From: Welwitschia mirabilis | Lineage: Eukaryota; Gnetophyta; Gnetopsida; Welwitschiales | Assembly (NCBI GenBank): GCA_051453625.1 | Contig: JBOZIK010000001.1 | Span: 182,299,608 to 182,363,607 of the forward strand | DNA length: 64,000 bases | Reading direction: 5' to 3' | Shown: positions 1-12,689 of the stretch, in pieces | How positions within the stretch are numbered: the first letter of the stretch is position 1 | Layout: the number at the start of each line of letters is the position of its first letter | The notes under the pieces: generated by a model | The model's database searches: none | The model's input: the letters and a program-made list of their open reading frames with translations, nothing else | Told to the model about the DNA's origin: nothing | Made by a program: the position numbers and the translations under genes

Positions 1-3000
1 AAATAACTTAAATCAAATTTCAAACTACTTATCTAGAAAATGAAAATCTTCTAGCTTCTTAGGGTTTTTCCTAGCACTAGTGCCCAAATGTTGTGGTGCA
101 TACTTATGTATCCGTTACATCCTTAAGCAAATCTTATTAATCACAAATATTTACACAGAACACAAATACTAATATAGATAAGAGTTAATCTAAATATTAT
201 AATTCATCAAAGGCATTAGGTGAGAATTTAGAGAATTGATTTGAAGTAAAGCACTTTTGTATTTTTATTTATAAAGATAAAAATAAATAATGATGCAAGA
301 AAAAAAATGCAAGACAAAAACTAATGCAATGCTTATAATGAAATGCAAATGAAAATTACTTTAAGTAAAATATCTATTCAACTACCAAATCTTCCTATCA
401 TAAAGATAAACTTTATATAACTTAGATCAATCAAGGAAAACTATCACTAATCCCTAACCAACATAAGCTATTAGTTACATCAAACAAAATAAGGAAAACA
501 CGTAACTATTATGCTATGAAATGCAAAATAAAATGTAATGCAAGATCTAAGCTAATGATTTTAAGCAGTAGCACATTAATGGAGGATATACAACTTAACA
601 CTAAGGAAGACTTCTCTTTACAACAATGGATAGGCCTGCTACCTTTTGATCTCGTGTCACAAGATTTTTAAATGCCAAAAAAGATGAAAGATAGAGTGAG
701 GATGAAGAAGGTATTTATTAGAAAAACATCCTAAAATTAGAAAATCTAACAACTAGACAAAACCCTAACATCACCAAAGAAGGTGTATTGACAGATTACT
801 AAAGTTAGGTAAAATTTGGTGCATTAGTTATAATTAGGTATCATCTTGTATGTCATCCAAATGATGGTCGGGATAATGTCACATCAAAAGAGATGATATT
901 ATCTTTTAACTCTATTCAGAGGTATCATTCTTATTGGATTCCTCTATGCTATCATCTAGTAATGCTATTCAGATGATGGAGGGAATGACGGGCTCTTAAG
1001 TTCTTCATCAAAGTGAAATTAGCTTTGTAGAACTTTAGCTCCTCTTCAAATTCTGAAGTACTAGAATTTATCCAAAATTTCTTCAAATGTACTAGTATTA
1101 CTTGTTTTCATGATTATCTACTTAACTGTTAATAATTATCAATTTCCACTTAAAGGTATCTAAACATTTTGCAAAATTACTCAAAATACCCCATTAAATA
1201 CATATAATTTAACACTGTAACAATTTATATTTCCTTTACTCTTTATCTTTTTAATATTGATCACATCCCTTTAAATAGAAACTACATGTTATGGGATGTT
1301 GTCAAAAGGGTTTTATTTATTTTATTTATTAAAGGTTTGTAATAATAGTGTTTTCTCTAGTATGTAGCATGACTTTTTTTTTCCTTCTAAAAAATTCATG
1401 ATAGTACCTTATCTTTAGTTACATTGTTAGACTTGCATAAAGGCTCATTACCAATGGTAAAATATGAAAAATTACTTCTCTTAATGAAATTTGTAATTAG
1501 ATAATTCCACTACATATTACAAATACATTTTATAACATACTAAATCAAACTTCTACATAGGGATGGACCATTGGCTATTTCTTATCCCTTCTACATGAGA
1601 CTGTAATATTTTAATATACTTATTTTTAAATAATTTACATATGTGCATAAATCAATACTATAATTAATTTTTAACAATGTGTTCTGTCAATAATTTTTTT
1701 ATTATCAAATAATTCTTTCTTTTCTGGTTCCATGGACATAAATAATGATTTAATTCAATTTTTATTTCATATAATTTCATTAATTCATGTAGATTTCTTA
1801 ATGGTTTGGCACAAGTTGTATCCTAAAGGTATAATTTCATAATCTAGTATCTAGCAAAATTAACTCTTTATGAAGGACATGGTTAAAATTGTTAATTTAG
1901 CCTTATATCTAAGATTATGTAATAATATCACTAATATATAATATGAATATGACTATTTTTGAATTTTAGTAGGCTTTTTAAATTATAATGAAAAAAATGA
2001 AGAATATTGTTTCATTAATGAATAACATAAATTAACAAAAATTAAAACATCCTCATGACAAGAAATAAAATTATAGAGATAAGATACTAAAGAGATGAAT
2101 GTATTAGCTAGATAGAGTAAAACATACAGTCCTAAGTAAAGGTAACCAAATCAAACATACTCTCTTTTTAGGTTTAAAATTAAAATAGATAGAATTTTCC
2201 AATATTGCTTTTATTTTATTTTAATCTATTCAAAATTCTAGAATTTCATGCTATTAATTTTTTTTAAATGGGATCTATTCCTCAGAAAATCGAAAAAAAA
2301 TTATTAAACACATAAATTTTAAACTAGAATCTTATTACATTTCTCTATATCTAAAGGTAAAAACCAAAGAATTACTTCATCCATCTTTTTTCCTTTTAAA
2401 GATCCTTCAATTAAATTCACTTTAAACCTCATTTCATGAGGTATGATTAGAAGTCTTCATGTAGAAAACCTTTTTTTTCATCATTTCTATTTACTTTCCA
2501 TCTTTTAAGTACATTTCAAATTATGTTTTCTTGAATTTTAAAACTTTCAAACTCTCAATTATTTCATAATTTTTCTTTTTGTAAGTACCATAAAAGATAT
2601 GCTCCATAAAAATTACTATTTTAATTTCTTTTAAATAACCTTTTGTAGGGAAGTTTTTCAATGGAAATTTACTAAGAAGAATACATATCTATAAGAGTGA
2701 ATAACCTCTTAATAATTATTTAAGAAAGATTTATTAAGATAGCTAAATTATATTATAATCTTCTTTCACTACATACTTGCTTATCTACTTCTTGTAATGT
2801 TCAAAATACTAATTCTTAATTTTCTTAAAACTCCCCTACACTAGAAATGAATAATTTTGAAATAGTCTTTAAACTTCATATTATTATATCTATATTTCAT
2901 GATTTAGATCCATTCTTTATTAAGATTGTGAATCTATCAGTGAAAATTCCTAACATATTTATATTAAAAGCTATAAAAATTCTTAAGATCCTAACATCCT

Positions 3001-3009
3001 AAGGATCAT
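1..3009. other. AT-rich intergenic DNA, no gene recognised
   Basis: All six frames are broken at short intervals and no conserved domain could be read. The composition is extremely AT-rich with almost no CpG, like the transposon remnants further on, so it is probably very old repeat DNA. It ends where the copia LTR begins near 3010. Confidence 0.6.
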
Positions 3010-4518
3010 TAAACTCATAGCCTTGGGGTGAATGAGTTGTACTAAATAAAATTTTTAACTAAATAATAGGATGAAAACACATATTAAAATAAACATCTTA
3101 TTAAGATGTTATGATTTCCAAACCTAGGTATGTCCACATACATAAAGCATTTTTTTCTCACATCTTTGGATATTCCTGACCTACAAGAAAATACTGATTT
3201 TCTAGTACACCATCAATCTTATAATAATAAAAGTATCCTTATAAGGAAGCACTCTCTTCCTCACAGGGAGATAGTGGCTTTCCAAATACATCACAAACCT
3301 TAGAATAGTGAGTCTCTCCTCACAAGGTATCACTTTCTTCCTCATAGGGAAATAGTAATTTTTGTAGGTGCATCACAAACCTTACAATAAATTAATTGCT
3401 CATAAGTACAACCTGAGATGGTAACCTATATAAGGATTACTTTACGAAGATTTTTAATTCAATACAAGAATGGACTTACTACAATATTAAAAAATAAGAT
3501 ACTTTAACAAATGTAAGATCCACTAATACAAAATAACAATAATCCTAAAAGATGTATCTTTATTAAGAACTTAATTTCCTTCTTGTTGTTATTATCATAA
3601 GTGCCAAAAAATGATATAGCAATATAGGATCCAAGAACAAATAACAAAGACACTAGAAGTTTCTTTGCAATGATAGCTTTAATCCTTTGTGAGATATTCC
3701 TATCACCTATGCGATGTCATTTCATACAAGATGCATTTATTATGTGCCTTAGATGCATGATCTTTCAAAAGTTATATGATCATCAAAGTACCAAAAGTTG
3801 TAAAATGTTCCATGATGTCAAGCCTTTATATTATTCAAGAGAAACTAGTTGTTTGACCTTAAATAGTAGCTATTTAAACTTTGTAACTATTAAGCAATGG
3901 ATAGGAAATTGCTAGATGTCAAGTGGACATCTTGATTTTTAATCGACATGAACTTTGATTCAAAAAGTTTTTAAATTTTTAGACATATAATAATAGTCAT
4001 ATGTCTTTACCCTATAGACATCTTTAATGAACTTTCCTAGAATTTAATGAAAACTAGTTTTTATAATCTTTGGTCCTCCCTGATTATGAATCCATGATGT
4101 AAAAGTTAATAACTCATCTGAAGCATGAAATATTAGTTAAAATCCAAAAATACTCTATTACATGTTTCAGTTTAATATAGATGTCTTTAATCATGTAGAC
4201 ATCATCATCTATATCAGGTTCAACTTTTAACATAATCGTCTTTGATCAGATAGTCTTTGGTAACCTATGAACTGAAAGATAGTACATTTAAGATGTCTTT
4301 GATATATAGACATCTTCACCAGAGATGTCATTAATTTCTTAAACATCTTTAGATAATTTATTTTTCATTTTAACTCTAATCCTTTTCATGAATTATCATC
4401 TTTGAAAACTTAACAATGACTTATGCTTATCATAATCTTATATTCTTAGTAATAACTTGTCTACATAATAACACAAAATATTTGATAAGTGGAATCATCA
4501 AAACTAGATTTACTAACA
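3010..4518 (-). repeat. 3' LTR of the copia element
   Basis: It is a diverged copy of 9920-11349, in the same order throughout. Shared landmarks include the block with repeated 'cactctcttcc' and 'gaaatagtgg' phrases (3245-3360 versus 10165-10275) and the dispersed GATGTC/GACATC motifs at 3915-4350. The element-sense start is at 4518 (TGTTAGTAAATC) and the end near 3010. An 81-codon plus-strand ORF at 3670-3915 is a chance ORF within it. Confidence 0.8.
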
Positions 4519-4519
4519 A

Positions 4520-4533
4520 TATTCTCCTTTTTA
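4520..4533 (-). other. Polypurine tract
   Basis: On the minus strand a purine run (AAAAAGGAGAAT) lies immediately before the TG that opens the 3' LTR. This is where plus-strand DNA priming occurs in LTR retrotransposons, and it fixes both the orientation and the LTR boundary. Confidence 0.6.
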
Positions 4534-4611
4534 ATGATATCCAAAACTTGGCAAATCTTATGAGTGTTATTCCATTTAATTAACTAAAATAAATACTCAT
4601 ATTTAAGAGAA

Positions 4612-4711
4612 NNNNNNNNNNNNNNNNNNNNNNNNNNNNNNNNNNNNNNNNNNNNNNNNNNNNNNNNNNNNNNNNNNNNNNNNNNNNNNNNNNNNNNNNN
4701 NNNNNNNNNNN
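4612..4711. other. Assembly gap, 100 N, with duplicated flanks
   Basis: The roughly 94 bases left of the gap (4518-4611) recur almost unchanged right of it (4712-4806), with a single visible difference (atgag versus attag). The gap most likely joins two contig ends that overlap. Confidence 0.8.
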
Positions 4712-5299
4712 ACAATATTCTCCTTTTTAATGATATCCAAAACTTGGCAAATCTTATTAGTGTTATTCCATTTAATTAACTAAAATAAATACTCATATTT
4801 AAGAGAAATGTAGATAATCAATTTTTGTAATAATATTTATAAAACATGATATTAATCACTTAAATAACAATAAAGGCATATATATGTATATATATAATAG
4901 TATAAGATATTAAACAATTAAATAATCATATAAAGCAAGAAAGACATAAAATAATTCGATAATATCATTCAATAATATTAATAAGTTAAGAAAGTAGGAT
5001 ATGATATCAATAATGTGCCAAAAAATAAACTTAGAGCATAGTATGATAGTTTTGTGTCAACAATATATCATGTAATAATATACTCATGGTAATGTACTAA
5101 ACAATAAACATTAGAGCATGTCATAATAAAAATGTATTAACAATATATAATATGGAGATCATGAAAATGTATTAACTAATAATAATTAGAGAATAATATT
5201 TTTAAAAATGCATTAACAAAACATGATATTAAGACATAATAGTGATCATCAAAAATGTATGTCAAAAGACAACATTGGTCATTAATAAATAATGATGAC

Positions 5300-7176
5300 A
5301 TTGAGGGATCCAATTTAACATCTTAAAGATAAGATATCTAAGTCCAACAGGATGTCCTTAAGCTAAAGTGCCCAACTAAATGCAACTAATATGCCATTAA
5401 TTTTCTAAAAACCAATTGATCTGCCACTGTTTTATTAAAATGTCTTCACCTTTTTGAATAGCAAAGAAAAGGATATAATCACTAAGAGAAGAGTCACTCA
5501 TATAATGTTTGTGTTAATCTTATTCATCACTGTTATCATTATCATGAGTGATGGAGGTTTATTAGGTATAAGATGAAAATGATATGGGTGATGGAATATG
5601 GTGCATCATAGAGGAGCATGGAGATGTCTTATCTAAGCCTTCATAGATTTATCTCCTCATATGTTGATATGTTTGAGGAGTAATGGATGTCCTAAATAAA
5701 CTAACAGTGGCTGTCTTGGTAAAGAATGATGATAATTCATAGTAGAAATGGATGGCACCTAAATAGATTCAATAAGAGATAACAATGATGATAGTGGACA
5801 TACTAAAAGTGGATAAGGTAGAGGTAGAGGTGATTAGACTATAGAACATGATAAATATGGCTGATTAGAATGATAGACTAGGATCTTATGACATGAATAG
5901 TAGAAGATGAGATGCAATGCATCTGAGCTCTTAGACTATATATCCTACTATTATTGCCTATGCTATGATGGATTAAAAGCCTATTTCTTCCGTTATAGCT
6001 TTGTCTTTATGAAAGCTTGGTAGTTTCCCTAATCTTGTGCCTCATCTCTAGATGAATCCTCTATAAATTCACTATTAGTTTCTCTATCAAAGGAATATTC
6101 TGTATCATGTCGAGCTATAGATACTACTTCCTATTCTTCTAATTTCTCCTTAGAATTTGACCATTTAGGAGTTATCATTGATTCCCAAATCTCTGCCTGT
6201 GCTAATCCCTTGCTTACTGTAGACCTTTTTGACTTTAGTCTTAATATTTTTTTTCCAATTTTAGCTATTTTCTTTAACCCATTTTTCACTAATGAGGAAC
6301 TATAAGTAGAAGTGGAAAAGGATCTTTGGAATTGTGAATGCCTCCTTTTAATGCCCTCACTAGTGGCACTAGTACCCTTTTTTGTTTACTAAATTATTCT
6401 AGTGGTTTATTTTGATAAATAATATTAAGTCCAAAAATATAAATACTAGCACTGTTAATGATTAAACTGATAAGACTAGGGTGAATAAATGTCTGGACCT
6501 TGTGAAATAGAGAGATAATATTTATGTATAATATAAAACTCAAATATTTCTTTAACCTAGTAAGTAAACAATATACAACAAATGCATGCATCGGTTTACA
6601 ATAGTTATAGCTAGCTTCTCTAATTAAAATATTATAAAATGTGATTAAACTGAGAATAAAGGCATTTGAAATCATATCTTGGCCATCCATGTTCTCTACA
6701 AAATTCATTATACTATTCCCAAATAAAACATTACTAATATCTCTTCTTAACACAATGATAACTCTAGAACTAAAAATTTTCTTAAAATAATAAGAATAAA
6801 TCTATGGAACATCTGAATCATCTATACCAAGTAATGAATTCATAAAATAAGAAAAATATGCAAAATAGTACCTCTAACCTAAGTTTGAAAGGCATATTTC
6901 ATGTATATTGGCATAGAATTCTCATACAATAGGATCTGGAATACTTTGTCCTAACTGGATAATCATCTCAATTAAGTATAGTAAAATAGGATACAAGTTT
7001 ATCTCTATGCTTCTTTAAAAATAAAGAGTTCTTTCTATAATAATGAAATTTTTAGACTAAGTTCTATATCTTCTGGTTGCTATCTCATGATAGAATTAAG
7101 GCTTATACTATGATCTTTATTGCTCTGAAGCTCGTTCTTTACCTCTGGAAGTACTAGCTGACTTTCTTCTAATCAT
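5300..7176 (-). pseudogene. Env-like / 'putative plant transposon protein' ORF, decayed
   Basis: An ATG at 7176 opens a frame starting MIRRKSASTSRGKERASEQ. After several stops and frameshifts it contains a stretch like the plant-transposon domain found in env-like ORFs of plant retroelements (Pfam PF20167 by recall): an EFYANI motif, then 'NSLLGIDDSDVP', then a helical part open from 6753 to 6394. In 'V-stop-EFYANI' the stop is TGA where the family has an arginine codon. The C-terminal part (6390-5900 and on to about 5300) is Ser/Lys-rich. It lies between gag and the 3' LTR, the place of the extra ORF in Sireviruses. Function is unknown in the family; an envelope role is hypothetical. It cannot make a full protein now. 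Confidence 0.6.
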
Positions 7177-7429
7177 CTTTGGAAACTATATGAAGCACTT
7201 GATCAAAAATCAACTAAAATATAATAAATAGTAATAAATATGCACTTGTATAATGAATAATCTTGTTCTTGCTTCCTATTAAGATGTCTTATAATGAAAC
7301 CTAACAAAATGAGCCCTAAGAAATATTCTGAGAGAGACTCTTATCAAGTGGAGACTTGGAAATGAGATTTGGTGGACCTTTTTCCAAATAAAAAGGGTCA
7401 AAATACTAGGTTTACAGTGTATTTAATTT

Positions 7430-7720
7430 TCCACAATAGTACAATCGAGACATCTACAATTTGAAATACATCCAAAATGTAAAAAGCGGATGTCTATAAA
7501 CTCAAAGATGTCTGTTGTTAAAAAAAAAATACATTTTCCTACAGTTAAGACATCTCCCAAAACCAAGAGGTCTAATTCAAAAAATTAAATAAGAATACCT
7601 ACCCTCTGAAGACATCCATAAAAGTTAAGACATCTAATCTAGAGACATCCAAAAATATGAAGACATCACTCTAATAGATTTCTAGAAAACTGAAGATATC
7701 TATAATGAAAGTTCTAAAAA
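7430..7720. repeat. Cluster of GATGTC/GACATC hexamers in the copia spacer
   Basis: Within about 290 bases the hexamer GATGTC or its complement GACATC recurs many times, usually as 'agacatc' or 'gatgtct'. The same hexamers are scattered through both LTRs (3915-4350 and 10800-11220). They are spaced irregularly, so this is not a simple tandem array. They look like decayed GACGTC palindromes. Confidence 0.6.
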
Positions 7721-8359
7721 CATCGAAGAATTATATAACTAATGCAATCATAATGATAAAATTTTAAAAAAAATAACAAACACATGATTTAACTTAACTA
7801 CATCTACTGATAATCTCAACTCGTAAGATACTTATAACATGAAGCTGAGAATTTAAATGATATTATTTGTTAACTTATTTAATCCAATAAGTTTTAATCT
7901 TCAAGTCCCTACACTGCATTATACATCTTTCAGTACCTTGAAACTTTGTAATTACATCATCAAGTAGATCATCAGCATGTTATATTATGATGATTTTATT
8001 GTGATTTTTATGCATTTTCATTTTGATTAAGTCCTCATTTTCATGTTGACTTTTTTTTGTGCTAATGCTTTACTTCTCCTATTTTGCTTAACAAATATTC
8101 GGTTCCATTATTAGAAGAATCTTGTAAGGGATCTTGATCTAATACTGCTAGTTTTTCTTTTAGTATCCAAACTTTTCTTAGTTTACCCTGCACAAAGTAA
8201 TGTACCATTCTAGTATTTCTCTTCAGATTGCTAGTATAATACCTATTTTTAAATTTTGTTGAATATGTATATTGATAACTATATCTATTATGATAGTAAT
8301 AGAAAATAATATTATTTGTAAATGCTAAATCTTCATACTTTGGTCTATAATTTCATTTT

Positions 8360-9857
8360 TTAATTAAGAAGACTGAAGTGCTAGTTGAAGCTCTAGTGTA
8401 TCCCAAGCCACTCTTGTCATTTGTGTTACACAAGCATGATATTCAAAGTTTTATTACCTTAGGTAACTTTTTCATTAATTTTCTTACATGATTCAAATCT
8501 CATATTAGTCTATTAACCTTAGCTTTGAGAGCTAAGTTTTTAAGATATAATTCATTACAAACATTCTTTTCTTGTTTATATGCTTCTTCATGAATATGAA
8601 GTAGCTTTTTCATCTTGGTACATAATTTTTGTAGCTTAACAAACTCTTCAAAAATTAGATCATAACTTTCTTGAATATTCGTACCTATACCATCTTGACT
8701 TTTTGAATCATAGCCTTATTCTGTCTTATCACCTTCTTCTTGAAAATGTGCAATAGCCATGTAGGAAGGATGAGCTTTCTCATCACTGGATGTTTCTTCT
8801 TTCATTGCTCCTTCATCATCATCCCATCTTGTAAAGAAGGATCTCTGCTTATTTAATTCTTTCTCTTGTTTCTTATCCTATATTCTATTAGCATTAGTAC
8901 ATTCTTAGGTTATATATTCTCCACATACCCAACATTCTACTTTGGAAATATTAGGGAAAAAAAAAGCATTATTAGAAGAGTTAATTTTAAAATTACCATT
9001 GGCTTGAAAAATGGATGATTTATTGAGTTCATCCATTTTGTTATGGTTGTGTGTAAGAAGTATTTTTACTCTTCTTGTGATGAATGCAATTTCCTAATTT
9101 ACTTCATCATTAGAGTTATTTTTTCTTTTTCTTCCTTTTCCTTTTCTTTTGAACTTTGTTTTGTGCTTTCACTTGCCTTAAGTGCAATGGATTTTTCTTT
9201 CAAGATTTAATCTTGTATGATATTTATTTTATATGTTGTAAGAGCACTTTATAATCCTTCTATCTTTATTATGTTAAAATATATTGACTCTTATATATTT
9301 GTAGTTTTAGGCTTATATTTAGGGGTTAGAGATCTAGTAACTTTATATATTACCTTTTCTTCTAGAAGACTTTCTCTAATGCCTCATATAGCATTTACAA
9401 TGTTGGAAAATCTAGTGAAGTACTCATGAATTTTTTCTCCATGTTTCATATTAAGTTTCTCGAATTGATTCATATATATGAGAAGCTTTGATTGTTTTAT
9501 AGCATAAGTACCTTTATACATTCCAACTAAAATATTTCAAATTTCTTGTGTCATTTTACAATCTAATATTTTATTGAACATTTCCATTGTTAAAGTAGAA
9601 TAAAGTGCATTTTTTACTTTAGAGTCATATATGATAGTATCTTTTTCTTTATCTTCCCAATCTTTTCTCTACATGATCTAAGTGATGGTGTTACCTGCAG
9701 TATCTGTTATGGTTTCTATAGGATCTGTATATCATTCTATTATGCTTTGTCATATCTAAAACTCAAAAGACTATAAGTACACTTGTATCCTTATATTCCA
9801 ATAGGCATAGTTTGTTCCATCGAAGAGCAAAGGTCTAACAAATAGTATCCCTTCCAT
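8360..9857 (-). pseudogene. Copia gag polyprotein, decayed
   Basis: An ATG at 9857 starts MEGILFVRPLLFDGTNYAYW, the hallmark N-terminus of Ty1/copia gag (DUF4219/UBN2 families). Downstream is 'KQSKLLIYMNQFEKLNMKHG', then EKIHEYFTRFSNIVNAI and SLTPKYKPK, all typical of UBN2. A zinc-knuckle remnant (C-x2-C..., about 8900-8935) has lost its histidine. A Lys/Glu-rich, probably coiled-coil tail follows to about 8360. Gag would form the particle that packages element RNA. Several in-frame stops make it nonfunctional. A plus-strand ORF at 9217-9429 is only its shadow. Confidence 0.85.
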
Positions 9858-9892
9858 TATTCACTTAAGGAAGTTACTTCTTTTTATGAGTA

Positions 9893-9908
9893 CCCACTTT
9901 GATACCAC
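9893..9908 (-). other. Primer binding site, initiator Met-tRNA type
   Basis: On the minus strand TGGTATCAAAGTGGGT sits about 12 bases inside the 5' LTR. It matches the usual plant PBS TGGTATCAGAGC with one G-to-A change at the third-last purine. It sets the element's orientation as minus. Confidence 0.75.
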
Positions 9909-9919
9909 TAGAGAATTAT

Positions 9920-11349
9920 TGAACTTAGAAGAGATGGTTGAATTTTTCTACTAAATAAAATTTTTAATCAAATAATAGAATGAAAATTCATAGTAAAATA
10001 AACATCTTACTAAGATACCATCATTTCCCAACCCTGGTATGTCCCCATACATAGGGTAGCTTTCTCTCACATCTCTAGATATTCTTGACCTATAAGAAAA
10101 TAGTGGTTTTCTAGTAGTGTTCTAGTGCATCATCAAGCTTGCAATAATGAAAGTATCCTCGAAAGATAACACTCTCTTCCTTGTGAGGAAATAGTGGTTT
10201 TTTAGGCATACTACAAGCCTTACAATAGCATGGGTCTTCTTGCAATCCAACACTCTCTTCCCCAAATGGAAATAGTGGTTTTTTTAGCTGCACCACAAAC
10301 CTTACAACGAAGTAAGTTCTCATAGGCATAACCTTAAATGCACACCTATACAAGGGTTATCTTATAAAGAGTTTTGATTCAACATAAGAATGAACTTACT
10401 ATAATATTCAGAAATAGGATAGTCAAAAAATATAAGATCTACTATAAAGACTTGAGTTCCTTATTGTTGTTGTTGTCACGAGTGCAAAAGAATGATGCAG
10501 CAATGTAGGATTCAAGAACAAATGATGAAGACATTATAAGCTCCTTTGCAATGATAGCTTTGATCCTTCACGAGATGTTCTTACGACTCATGCAACCTTT
10601 GTTCTATATAAAGATGTGTTCGTTATGTGCCTTATATGTATAATTGTTTTAAAGTTATATGATGGTTAAAGTACCAAAAGTTTTGAAATATTTCATAACA
10701 TTGAGCCTTTATACCATTGAATAGAAACTAGCCATTTGATCTTGAACAATAGCTATTTAAACTTTGTAACTACCATGAAAAGGATAGAAATCATTTAAAC
10801 TTTAAGAATGCATCTTCGTTTTTAATTGACATGAACTTTAGTCCAAGACATCTACGAATTTGTGTACATATACTAATAGTTAGGTTCCTTTACCTTATAG
10901 ATGTCTTTAGTAAACTTGTCCAAAATTTGATGAAAATTGATCTATATAATTTTCAAGCCTTCATGATCATGAATTCATGATGTAAAATTTAATGTCTCAC
11001 TAGAAATGTGAAATATTAATCAAAATCTAAGAAGACTTTATTACCTAATTTAGTGTAGTATAGATTTGTTCAATCATGTAAACATCTTCATCTATGTATG
11101 TTCAACTTCTAGCATAATCATTTTTGATAAGATAATTATCTTTAACCTATGAACTAAAAGCTAGTACATTTAAGACATCCTTGATTTATAGATATAATCA
11201 CCAGAGGCGTCTACAATTTCTTAGATTTCCTTATATAACTGACTTTGCATTTTAACTCTGATCCTATTTGTGAGTTATCATATTTAAAGATCTACACAAT
11301 GACATAAAATATTTGATAAGTAAAATCATCAAAACTATATTTGCCAACA
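9920..11349 (-). repeat. 5' LTR of the copia element
   Basis: Diverged copy of 3010-4518, opening at 11349 on the minus strand with TGTTGGCAAATAT and ending near 9920 (AGTTCA) just before the PBS. The two LTRs differ at many positions and by small indels, so insertion is old. The minus-strand ORF at 10111-10353 is a chance ORF in the LTR. Confidence 0.8.
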
Positions 11350-12650
11350 TATCCAATAAGCTTATCTCTACACACCTCATTACATGATAAAGTATGCAAG
11401 GACTGTCATTATTCTAACTTTTAAAGGAAGTATCCTCTACCCTTTCTCCTAAACTTAATGTCTATGAAAAAGGTGCTAAAGTAAGACATAAGATGCATGA
11501 GTAGAATTTTAATATCATTCTAAAGTAGGTAAATTCTTTAGTCATAAGGTATAAGTTTGGCTTTTCATCCATTTCTATATTATTCCACTTTGTGAATCAT
11601 CTCTTTCCAATGAATTATTAAAGAAAAGAGCATTTAAACAAGTGTTTTTTTTAAGGAAATTCATTCAAAGCAGAATAGATCTAATTGACATACCTAATCC
11701 AAGTTTCTGATTTGCATATCAAAGCTATAAAGTTTTCTCTTTTTGAAATTCATCTTTAACTTAGAGGCTTATTAGAAATCAATAAGGAATTATTTTATAA
11801 TTTTAATTTAATATTTTATTATGATAAAAAATAAAATAATATCATCCATAAATAAAGAATGGTTGAAAAAATTTAAACCTTTTATTAGTTAAATCTCTTT
11901 TAGTGTACTTCCTATGTGATTTTCTTTGGTAATTTTTCAAACCATTCCATTATTAAAAAAAATAAATATGATGATATTATATTTCCTTATGTTATGCCAT
12001 TTGGGGGGCTAAAACATTATATTTCTTAGCCACTAATTCTTGAGACATAAATTACATACGAATAATAAGTCTTAATTTTTTAATTTAGCTGGCTAGAAAA
12101 TCCATCTGTTTCAATACTAATTTCATGTATCTCTAATCTACTAGAGTATAGACCTTACTTAAATTAAGTTTTAGGGCTCAATTAGCTTCATTATTCTAAA
12201 CCACAAAATGAAAAATCCTTTAAACAGTGTTTACTTATTATAAAATAGATTATCCTTTTATAAAGCTTGTTTCCTATCATTATAATAAAAAAGACATAAT
12301 AACTTTCATCCCTTCACTAAATAATTTGAAAAAATATTTTATATAAAGTATAACACAAATTAGTTAGCTTGAATTAGTGATTTTATTATCAATTTTCTTT
12401 TGGAAACAATAACAATATAGGTATGATTAATCTCTTTTGAGAGTTTTTTCTAATCTTTAAACTTCACAAATAGAAAATTAAATATCCTTTTGGATTTCAT
12501 TCTTAAAAGCTCTAAAACATTTAGCTATAACCTCTTAAGTACTTGAACTCTTCTTATTGGCTGAGTAAAATCAATCCATTTGAACTATTCTCTTATTAGA
12601 GGTGCATTCATAATATCCTTTTTAGGTTTTAAGTATATGGATCTATAAGT
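11350..12650 (-). mobile_element. LINE (L1-type) reverse transcriptase fragment
   Basis: Reading down the minus strand from about 12650 and allowing frameshifts and stops, one finds in order: NHTYIVIVSKRK (the 'fIvLIPK' block), ALKLNLSKVYTLVD ('KLDlsKAyDrVdW'), NHSLFMDDIILFF (the FADD catalytic box as FMDD), SKLKMNFKK, and then HWKEMIHKVE...KAKLIPYD...LMSYFS, the post-RT thumb/connector. These belong to non-LTR elements, not copia. There is no endonuclease domain visible, so the 5' part is missing. Its 5' edge meets the truncated copia RT near 12650-12690, suggesting insertion into that element or a deletion joining them. It is inactive. Confidence 0.65.
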
Positions 12651-12689
12651 AACATTCAAATTATTAAACTTTATTTTTTAAATAAGCTC

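Larger units (their letters stand above)
3010..11349 (-). mobile_element. Ty1/copia (Sirevirus-like) LTR retrotransposon with gag and env-like ORF, no pol
   Basis: Two diverged direct repeats (3010-4518 and 9920-11349) flank an internal region. Read on the minus strand it holds, in order, a PBS complementary to initiator Met-tRNA, a copia-type gag, a GATGTC-rich spacer, an env-like ORF and a purine tract next to the second LTR. On that strand the LTR starts TGTTGGCAAATAT or TGTTAGTAAATCT, typical of copia. No protease, integrase, reverse transcriptase or RNase H could be read between gag and the env-like ORF, a space of only about 1 kb. The order gag, env-like, 3' LTR matches Sireviruses minus pol. 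Many stops and frameshifts show it is inactive. Target-site duplications are not clean (ATCAT versus TATCC). The lineage name is inference; the LTR/gag/PBS structure is seen directly. Confidence 0.85.

Noticed and set aside
11720-12600. Copia reverse transcriptase reading of this stretch
   Set aside because: The order of blocks (IPK, KLDlsKAyD, FADD-type box, then W-x-x-x-I-x-K-x-E and LMSYF) fits non-LTR RT and does not fit the copia 'YVDDI' context.
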